Positions 1-7,696 of a DNA stretch of 10,000 nucleotides are shown here, piece after piece (position 1 is the stretch's first letter; every line of letters begins with the position of its first letter). The position numbers were made by a program, and so were the translations under genes. Origin of the DNA: Neocallimastix lanati (nom. inval.) (taxonomy: Eukaryota > Neocallimastigomycota > Neocallimastigomycetes > Neocallimastigales > Neocallimastigaceae); NCBI GenBank assembly GCA_016946835.1, contig JACVTC010000078.1, forward strand, positions 722,501-732,500, written 5' to 3'. The notes under the pieces were generated by a model. That model was not told where the DNA came from and ran no database searches. It worked only from the letters and a program-made list of their open reading frames with translations.

Positions 1-82
1 TTTGTAATTTTAATATCATATCTTTCTTCATTACTACCACAGTATTTTTCAGTTTCATCAAAAGTTTCGTCATCTTCAGTAT
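1..82 (-). CDS. Partial internal exon of the left-edge gene (acidic segment)
   Basis: This stretch is open on the minus strand and rich in Asp, Glu and Thr. It uses codons such as GAT, GAA, ACT, TGT and GGT that stand out against the surrounding AT noise. It starts after a TTAG acceptor (complement at 83-86) in phase 2, which matches the phase-1 donor at 296 or 329. The reading continues beyond position 1, so neither length nor family can be judged. Acidic low-complexity segments like this are usually disordered. Confidence 0.55.
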   Translation of the reverse strand, partial: MLKMTKLLMKLKNTVVVMKKDMILKLQ

Positions 83-330
83 CTAAATTAAAATATTGAT
101 TTATTATTAATTTATTTATAAATTTATTTATCTTAAAACAAATATAATAATTTATTTTTTATTTCGTATATTGTTATTACAACATTTTATTATTTCGATA
201 TATCTTAATATTTAATGTACATAATACAATATAATATATAAAATAATATAAATATACAATATTATATGAATAAATGATAATTAAAAAAGTCCTCACCATC
301 AATCTTAAATAATAAATTATCGTCCTTACG

Positions 331-494
331 TTTAATTTTATATTCATCATATGAATTTATATAATCACCAAATCAAAGTAATTTGTCATCAATTATCTTT
401 GATTTATTATTATTTAATTTTATATTCATCATATGAATTTATATAATCACCAAAACGAAGTAATTTGTCATCAATTATCTTTGAATTATTATTA
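331..494 (-). repeat. 82-bp tandem duplication (two copies) inside a coding exon
   Basis: Copy one is 331-412 and copy two is 413-494, with 79 of 82 positions identical. The differences are at 373/455, 375/457 and 403/485. Since 82 is not a multiple of three, the duplication shifts the frame. Two of the three differences together turn a CGT codon (457-455, minus strand) into TGA (375-373). The near identity points to a recent event. Confidence 0.9.
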
Positions 495-520
495 TTTAAT
501 ATTCCAAGTTCATTATCCAT

Positions 521-885
521 ATTTTCATTTAAAATATAATTTAATTAAGTATGAAATTGGGAATTAAATAAGATAAAACTTTACAATAAAACTTGAAATC
601 TACATTCTTTTTTTTTTTTTTTTTTTTTAATGGTTTTTATTTTAAATATTATTTTCAAATATATTATTTATTTTACATAAATAATATATATACTTTGATT
701 TGTTTATATTCTTCTCATTTTATTATTATTTTTTTTTTTTTTTTTTTTGATTTTTGATTTGATTCTATTAAATTTATATTATTTTAAAACTTACACAATA
801 AATTAAATAAAAAAAAATAAATAATCTTTATTTCGAAAATATTTTATTATTATTTTTTTTTTCTTGTTATTTTTTTTTACTTTTT
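521..885. other. Gene-less AT-rich stretch with poly-T tracts
   Basis: This stretch lies upstream of the minus-strand gene start and presumably includes its promoter. It holds T runs of about 20 nt at 608-628 and 730-748 and shorter runs near 853-862 and 871-878. The only start codons seen are not followed by a useful reading frame, and no specific promoter motif can be picked out of this composition. Confidence 0.5.
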
Positions 886-1410
886 ATGTACCAAATATAT
901 TATTACTGTTTTTTTAAAATAACCATTATACATATATATATTTAAAAGAATAATTATTATAAAACTAAAAAGAATAATAAAAATTTCTTTTATGTACCAA
1001 ATATATTATTACTGTTTTTTTAAAATAACCATTATACATATATATATTTAAAAGAATAATTATTATAAAACTAAAAAGAATAATAAAAATTTCTTTTATG
1101 TACCAAATATATTATTACTGTTTTTTTAAAATAACCATTATACATATATATATTTAAAAGAATAATTATTATAAAACTAAAAAGAATAATAAAAATTTCT
1201 TTTATGTACCAAATATATTATTACTGTTTTTTTAAAATAACCATTATATATATATATTTAAAAGAATAATTATTATAAAACTAAAAAGAATAATAAAAAA
1301 TTCTTTTATGTACCAAATATATTATTACTGTTTTTTTAAAATAACCATTATACATATATATATTTAAAAGAATAATTATTATAAAACTAAAAAGAATAAT
1401 AAAAATTTCT
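886..1410. repeat. Minisatellite: five tandem copies of a 106-bp unit
   Basis: Copies begin with ATGTACCAAATATATTATTA at 886, 992, 1098, 1204 and 1308. The unit is 106 bp; the fourth copy is 104 bp because it lacks an AC in its TACATATATA segment. Copies are almost identical, with a T-to-A change just before the last copy as the other visible difference. The last copy ends near 1410. Reading frames inside the unit close quickly, so it is not coding. High identity suggests recent amplification or gene-conversion homogenisation. Confidence 0.95.
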
Positions 1411-1424
1411 AATTTTTATTATTA

Positions 1425-1461
1425 TTTTTTTAATATTAATTAGTAATTAGTATTAAAAAAA
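1425..1461. repeat. Near-perfect 18-bp hairpin next to the minisatellite
   Basis: The left arm is 1425-1442, a single G at 1443 is the centre, and the right arm is 1444-1461. The arms pair over 18 bp with one mismatch (AATATTAATTA against TAATTAGTATT). Flanking T and A runs could extend the pairing. It begins about 15 bp after the 106-bp array ends. It could form a cruciform or an RNA hairpin, but simple AT palindromes are expected to be frequent in such DNA. Confidence 0.6.
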
Positions 1462-1634
1462 GAATACAGAAAATAAAAAAAATTCAAAATTATGAAAAAA
1501 ATAAATATAATATATTATTAAATATAAAAATAGGAATATAGGATCGTGCATTTCGTGATGTGGCGTATAATTTTTTAAATAAACCCAAACATTTTTAAGA
1601 TATCATAAATAAATATATAAATAATTATGAATGT

Positions 1635-2133
1635 GGTCCAAAACGCCAATTTTTTTTGAAATTTTAATAAGCCATCTATTTATTTGTGGCTTTTAAATGT
1701 TTTTATTATTAATATTTATAATTAATTTTATTAATAATTGTTTAAATATTTTATTAATATTTTTTAAATAAATAAATCTATATAATTGTTAAAGTATTTT
1801 ATTAATATTTTTTTTAAATAAATAAATCTATATAATTGTTAAAGTATTTTATTAATATTTTTTTAAATAAATAAATCTATATAATTGTTAAAGTATTTTA
1901 TTAATATTTTTTTTTTTTTTACAAAAAATAAGCCTTTTAATTGTTTGAATATTTTATTTTATTTTTTTTTTTTTGTAAAAAAATATTTATTTATTTTTAT
2001 CTAACCATTATAATTTATTTAATTATTTACTTAAGAAAAAATACAAATTAATAATACAACAAAAGTATCATATAACTATTAATTTAAAAAGCCTCAAGTG
2101 TTGATATATCACGTGAAATTGGCGTTTTGGACC
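1635..2133. repeat. Perfect 18-bp inverted repeat pair
   Basis: GGTCCAAAACGCCAATTT at 1635-1652 is the exact reverse complement of 2116-2133. The sequence contains CG and CC steps that are rare here, so chance is a poor explanation. Both arms also share a further ATAATTATG match on the outer side (1621-1629 and 2139-2147). Confidence 0.9.
1736..1920. repeat. Tandem repeat of 48-50 bp, about 3.7 copies
   Basis: Units start with AATTGTTAAAGTATTTTATT-like sequence at 1736, 1784, 1834 and 1883. Each runs through a T stretch and AAATAAATAAATCTATAT. Period varies from 48 to 50 through changes in T-run length. The fourth copy ends in a T run near 1920, and a weaker trace of the unit follows at about 1939-1961. 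The array sits inside the inverted-repeat block. Confidence 0.85.
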
Positions 2134-2154
2134 TCTCCCATAATTATTATTTTA

Positions 2155-2225
2155 AAAGAAATAATAATATATTTTTTCAATTAAATATTATTAAATAACT
2201 ATTTCCAAAGAAATAATAATATATT
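2155..2225. repeat. Pair of direct repeats (19 bp, 52 bp apart)
   Basis: AAAGAAATAATAATATATT occurs at 2155-2173 and 2207-2225. It is inside the right arm region of the inverted-repeat block. The low complexity limits its significance. Confidence 0.55.
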
Positions 2226-2377
2226 CTATTAAAAAAGAATTATTAAAAAGTATTTTTATAATTGAATATTAATAAATTATATACATAAAAAAAGAATATT
2301 TATTATTTATTTAATTATTATTTATTTGATTATTAAAAAAAGCCACATATAAAATGTGCCACATTACGAAATGTACT

Positions 2378-3283
2378 ATTACTAAACGCACTAGATTCAT
2401 TTTATTAAAATAAATTATATTATATATTAGATGGTATATATTATAAAATATATAATATAACATAATATTTAATATATTTTAAATAACTAAACATCGCTAT
2501 AATAAAATTAGTTTTTGTTTAAAATTTTATATATTACTACTTTTGATTAATACTAAAATTATTCATAATAATTAAATTTTGATGATTAAAAAAAAACTAT
2601 TTTTTTTCTTTTTAGTAGGATAAAAACTATAAAAATTTAATGTTGGATTTATAATGAATAAATCGAATTGAATGGAGAAACCAAATAATTAATATTAATA
2701 TATATTTAATTTATTAGATTTAACTATAAATTAATAAACTTTAATATATACAGTAATGAAGCAATAATGATTAGTATAATTATAAATTTTTTATTCAATA
2801 TTTATTTTCTTTTATTTTGGAAAAATACTCTTCAAAAGATTAGGTATTATAATTTTAGTACAAAAATTTTAAAGAAAATTACTAATTATTCTACAATAAA
2901 GCTAATTTCATTTATTTGATTTACTAAACATAAATATTTATATATAATTCAAATTTTAATAAAAAAATTTATATAGTTATTAGTATTTTGATATCAATAA
3001 CCATTTCTTATTGATACATTATGGTTTATTTTACAACAGACAAGTTTCAAATTCAATATTTTTTTTTTGATATTTTTTTTTCAATTTTTAATAAAATTGT
3101 ATTTATATATATTTTATATATAATTATAAAAGTTTATTTCATAATAAAACTATTACAATATAATGAAAAAAAAAATAGTATTTAAACTGAATCATATATA
3201 AACAATTTTTTATAATTAATATAATAGTTTTGAATCAAATCTAATAATTAATTTATTATGCCTTAATTATTTATATAATTTTT

Positions 3284-3314
<31 letters not shown>

Positions 3315-3580
3315 TATTTTTATTTTTATAATATTATATGTACAATTTTTACTATTTCTTATATAATAATGTTTTTGTTATATATTTATTTTTGGATATA
3401 ATAAAATTTTATTATTTCATTTTCAAACAAATATATTTTTCTTTGATTTGTTATTATAATTTAATGCTTATAATCAAATAACTAAATTGAATTAACATTC
3501 GTAAAATCAAAAATTTAATGATTTTTTATTTTTTATATATTAATTTATAATTATTAAATTTAAATAATAAATATTTAAAT
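2378..3580. other. Gene-less AT-rich stretch
   Basis: No reading frame with a start codon and coding-like composition was found on either strand, and there is no tRNA-like fold. A 28-nt T run occupies 3288-3315. A start-less minus-strand open stretch near 2588-2686 is discussed among the rejected items. The region may hold decayed sequence, but nothing can be named. Confidence 0.5.
3288..3315. repeat. 28-nt poly-T run
   Basis: An uninterrupted run of 28 T, followed by A and further T-rich sequence. Such runs recur through the non-coding parts of this window. Confidence 0.95.
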
Positions 3581-3881
3581 TAAAATTTGTTAATATGTAT
3601 GTATATTTTACTTCATTCCAAAAAAAATTATATAAAAAAAATATTCTTATATATATATTTTTTTATATTTTAATAAAATTATTCAAAATCATACTTTTTA
3701 ATATTTCATATTCATTATTAGTGTTTATATATATATATTTTACAAAGATAAATAATAAATTTAATTATTAAAATATTATTATAACTCAATTTTATCTTTA
3801 AAATATATATATATATATTAATTTTACTCTATATTTTACTAATATTATATTAATAAGTTAAGATATATTTATAATTCTATC

Positions 3882-3930
3882 AAAATCAAAATTTTTTTGA
3901 TTTTAAAAGAAATTTATATGAGGAAATTTC
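3882..3930. repeat. Two small hairpins in copy A of the 450-bp repeat
   Basis: AAAATCAAA (3882-3890) pairs with TTTGATTTT (3896-3904). GAAATTT (3909-3915) pairs with AAATTTC (3924-3930). The first hairpin is kept in copy B (about 4330-4351), while the second is lost there by a deletion. Confidence 0.5.
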
Positions 3931-4221
3931 TTTGATGAAAAATACCATTCAAACCATTTCTCTATTTTTTATATTTAATATTTTAATATATAAATATATA
4001 AATAATCAGAATAACTTTAATAAAAATTATTTAATCATTTTATAAAATTAAAATTCGTAAATATTCATATATTTATTTCATTCCAAAAAATTTATATAAA
4101 AAAAATCATTCCTATTTTTTTTATATTGAAATAAAAATTATTCAAAATCATTCTTATTAATATTATAAAAAATTTCATGTATTTTTTAAAAAATATATTA
4201 TTAAATAAAGTTTATTCCTAG

Positions 4222-4224
<3 letters not shown>

Positions 4225-4266
<42 letters not shown>
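4225..4266. repeat. 42-nt poly-A run
   Basis: An uninterrupted run of 42 A inside copy B of the 450-bp repeat, absent from copy A. It could be slippage expansion or the tail of a retroposed insertion, but no flanking target duplication was recognised. Confidence 0.95.
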
Positions 4267-4269
<3 letters not shown>

Positions 4270-4430
4270 TATAAATATGTTATATTAATAACTTAATTAT
4301 ATATATTATTAATAATAAATGATTCTATCAAAATCAAATTTTTTTGATTTTTAAAAGAAATCTATATGTACCATTCAAACCATTTCTGTATTTCTGTATT
4401 TTTTAATCATATTATAAAATTAATTCCTAA

Positions 4431-5273
4431 GATTTCCTTATAATTTTAAATAATAAATATGCTTTTTTAATTATATATTCTATCTATGTAATATTAAAAA
4501 TATGGTAGTTGCTAATATATTTAATAAATAAATTTTTTTTAAAATCATTATTTAATTTTTTTTAAAATTTTTTTTGAAAAGTTAATTGATATATATTAAA
4601 TATATTGCAAGTATATTTTATATATTATTAAATTTTGAGATAGAAAATAACAAATCATAAAAAAGTAAAACTATTATAAATTAATAAATATATATTTATT
4701 AACTATTTTACTGAATCTCACAACATTTATTAATAAATTAATAAATGATATATATTTGTAATTAGATAAAAAACATAATTTATATATATATGTATATATA
4801 TAGTTATTAATAATTAATCAACCATTGATAATTATTAAATTAATATATATATATATTTTTATTATTTATATAAACATAAAGTTTCATCTCTTGAATAAAA
4901 TAATTTAGAAATTTTCATTAAATTTGAATAATCCAAAATTGAAAATTTTAATTTTAAAAAAGTTTTTTAAAAATAAGTAAAGATATAAGTAAAATTCTAA
5001 TAATAAAATAGTTTAAATAATTTTTATATTTAATCTTTAAAAGTAAAGTGATTTTTTAAAAAATAAAAATAAAAATAAAAATAAAAATAAAAATAAAAAT
5101 AATAAATATATTAATAAAAATAGTGGGGAAAATAATTCTTTAAAAAATATAATTATATATATATTTTTTATTTTTTATTTTATTTTATTTATTTATTTAT
5201 TTTTTTATTTTCATTTTGTTAAAAAAATAAATTTTTAGAATTCCAATTATTGTTATTATTAATTTATTTAAAT
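4431..5273 (+). other. Upstream region and 5' leader of the kinase gene
   Basis: No coding region was seen. It contains TA runs (about 4780-4803 and 4842-4857), an AAAAAT hexamer repeat at about 5062-5100 and a T-rich tract at 5163-5220. TATA-like sequence is everywhere, so no single promoter can be assigned. A TTTTTAG at 5232-5238 could be the acceptor of an intron in the leader. The kinase frame has a stop at 5220-5222 and no other ATG between there and 5274. Confidence 0.4.
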
Positions 5274-7642
5274 ATGCATTCTAATTCACCAAACACTATT
5301 AAAGAAACCCTTAATGCACAATATGAACAAAATGATGAGGGTGAAATCCAACTGAATAACTATGTATGATATATATATATTAAAAAAATAATAATAAATA
5401 AAGAAAGAAAAAAAAAAAAAAAAAAAAGATTATTGAATATTAAGTTAAATATACTAAATATAAAATAGTTAAACAAATATTTATATTATATTAATTTTTA
5501 TATTTTTAATAATCAATATAATAATGTATTATAATAATTGTAATAGGTTTTAGAAGAAGAATTAGGAAAAGGATCATATGGAACAGTTTTGTAAATATAT
5601 TTAATATTTAATATTAATTTTTATATTTTAATTGTTCAATAAAAAAAAAAAAAAAAAAAAAAAAAAAAGAAAAAGAAAAAAATAAACATATATTCTAATA
5701 TAAAATATAAAAATTATATATATAAAATAAATAAACAAAATTTATATCAATAAAATAATTCAATTAAAAATAAAATTATTTTAATTTATTCAAAATAAAT
5801 AGTCGTGGAAGAGATACGAATGATGGAAGGCCAGTAGCAATTAAAGTTTTCAGTAAAACACGTTTAAGAAAACAACATCTTCAAGCTAATGGATTTGGAA
5901 GAATGATAGGTAGAGGTGGAATGCGTGGAGGAATGCGAGGTGGTATGCGAGGTGGTATGATGAGAGGACCTTCAAATCCAATTGATTTTGTTAGAGGTGA
6001 AATTGCTATTTTAAAGAAACTTAATCATAGGAATATTGTAAAACTTTTTGAAGTATTAGATGATCCAAATGGTGACGGTTTATATATGGTTTACGAATGT
6101 TGTGAAAAAGGTACCGTCATGAATATTTCATTAAATAAGAAGGCTGAAACCTTTGATGAAGAAATGTGTAGATATTATTTCAGAGAAATGTTCCTTGGTA
6201 TTGAATATTGTTAGTATGCTTTAATTTAATATTAATTATATATATATAATAATATGTTTATATACTATTTTATTAATTATATATATATATTTTTTTCAAA
6301 TATATTATGTATTAATTAATATTATATAAATGTATTTTAATTATATATTTTTTAATAAATTATCTTATATCTTTAACTATATAATATTTAATAATTATAA
6401 TCTAAATAAAAATTTGTTATTATAGTACATGAAAATGATATTGCTCACAGAGGTAGATACAATATTGAAAACTTATGTTTAATATAATTAATTTAATATA
6501 TGAATATTAACAAATTTCTTTATTTGTACGTATTAAAAAAAAATTGACATGTTAACTTTTATATATTTATGTATTATTAAATATGACATCTTATAAATAA
6601 TATTAGATATTAAGGTAAAAGGAAAATTATTTTAAGAGTATAACTTTTTATTTTTTTATTTTTATTTATTTTTTTTATTTTTTATTTTATTTTTTTTATT
6701 TTATTTTTTTTTTTTTTATTTTTTTTTTTTTTTTATTTTTTTTTTTTTTTGACATTTTAATACTTTAATTTTTTAATATAGTATTATTTATGGTAAAATT
6801 ATTTTTTAGCCTGATAATTTGTTATTAGCAGCTGATGGTACATTAAAAATTGTCGATTTTGGTGTTTCAGAAATGTTTTCTTCTGGTGATGATATGTCAA
6901 AGAAATCTTCAGGATCCCCAGGTAAATATTATATTAATAATTACATTATAATATGATTATACTTTTTATTAATATTGCTATTATTATTAATATGAATTAT
7001 TTAAATTATTATATAATAAATAATCTTTATATACTTATTTAAAAAATAACTATATTGAAATAAAAGCTTTCTTTGCACCAGGTATATATGAATATATAAA
7101 TATATATATATAATTTTTTCTTTTATCTTTCAAAATATTAAAATGTATATTAATATGATTTTTAGAATTATGTGAAGTTCAACATGGTGAATTATCCGCA
7201 AAAGCCTGTGATATTTGGGCTATGGGTGTAATTATTATGAAATTACTTTTTATTTCTTGAATAAATTAATAAAAATAATATCATTAATATTTATTTATAC
7301 TAATAGGTTACTTTATACTGTTTTGCTTTTGGATGCTTACCATTTGAAGGTCTATCCATTATCGAATTATATGATTTAATTCAAAATAAACCGTAAATAT
7401 TTATTTATTTATTAAATCATTAAAAATAATATTTAATAAATTTTATAATGTTAATATTTTTTTCTTTATTTATGATTATATTATTATAGAATAGTTATTC
7501 CAAGTGGTATGAGTGAATCCTTTAATGATTTATTATTAAAAATGCTTGAAAGAAATCCAGAAAAGAGAATTACAATTGCTGGTATAAGAGTATGTTTTTC
7601 AATTAGTACATTATTGCTATCATATAATTAATTAATTAATTA

Positions 7643-7696
<54 letters not shown>

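Larger units (their letters stand above)
1..520 (-). pseudogene. 5' end of an unrecognised gene, broken by an 82-bp tandem duplication; runs off the left edge
   Basis: Read on the minus strand, an ATG at 520-518 opens a first exon beginning MDNELGILNNNNSK. A downstream exon lies at 82-1 (DTEDDETFDETEKYCGSNEE and on), acidic and with ordinary codon use, and continues past the window edge. The acceptor TTAG ends at 83. Two donors fit the same phase: GTGAGG at 296 and GTAAGG at 329, giving an intron of about 214 or 247 nt. The first exon carries two copies of an 82-bp unit (331-412 and 413-494). With one copy, the exon is 142 nt to the 296 donor and joins the second exon in frame. With both copies, translation ends at a TAA just after the first copy read, and the second copy also has TGA where the first has CGT. 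I do not recognise the product. It may be a pseudogene, a mutant allele or an assembly artefact; unseen alternative splicing is less likely. Confidence 0.6.
1545..2377. mobile_element. Candidate non-autonomous foldback or MITE-like element with nested inverted repeats
   Basis: The outer inverted repeats are 1545-1565 (GTGCATTTCGTGATGTGGCGT) and 2357-2377, which match over 21 bp with four mismatches. The inner pair is 1635-1652 and 2116-2133, a perfect 18-bp inverted repeat (GGTCCAAAACGCCAATTT). Weaker similarity continues outward to 1621 and 2147, and inward both arms reach a GGCTTTTAAA-like stretch. These arms are the most GC-rich sequence in the left half of the window. No transposase or other reading frame lies inside, and no target-site duplication could be recognised. 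The layout is inferred to be a dead or non-autonomous element, or a large imperfect foldback structure. The spacing is uneven: about 70 bp between the arms on the left and about 220 bp on the right. Confidence 0.45.
3581..4430. repeat. Two diverged tandem copies of a unit of about 450-470 bp
   Basis: Copy A starts near 3581 and copy B near 4049. Matching landmarks in order are: TTCATTCCAAAAAA followed by TTATATAAAAAAAAT; ATTATTCAAAATCAT; ATTCTATCAAAATCAAA (3874 and 4322); and ACCATTCAAACCATTTCT near 3943 and 4369. A TTTAATCAT-ATTATAAAATTAA match then appears at the A/B boundary and at the end of B. The offset drifts from 468 to 448 and then 426 bp through indels, including a 42-nt A run in copy B and about 20 bp missing from B after GAAATCTATATG. 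No frame stays open through either copy. The unit may derive from an old transposon or a duplicated non-coding segment; its identity is unknown. Confidence 0.7.

Noticed and set aside
608-748. Poly-T runs as transcription terminators
   Set aside because: Runs of 20 or more T occur throughout the window with no relation to genes, so they carry no specific signal here.
2341-2400. tRNA or small RNA gene in the GC-richer patch
   Set aside because: There is no T-loop GTTCRA motif, no cloverleaf arms, and no poly-T terminator placed suitably. The patch is better explained as an inverted-repeat arm with a short internal hairpin.
2588-2686. Minus-strand open stretch reading FGFSIQFDLFIINPTLNFYS and on
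   Set aside because: It has no ATG, is bounded by stops on both sides, and is only about 35 codons. The composition is what AT-rich noise gives. It could be a gene relic, but nothing supports that.
5903-6214. Stand-alone 103-residue protein starting at the Met in 5903-5905
   Set aside because: This is only the middle of exon 3 of the kinase plus four intron bases. The frame is open upstream to the acceptor at 5802, and the kinase motifs continue from exons 1 and 2.
6210-6425. Alternative donor GTATGC at 6214 for exon 3
   Set aside because: It would put Cys in place of Leu181 and run into TGA in exon 4. The GTTAGT donor at 6210 gives EYLHEN in phase.
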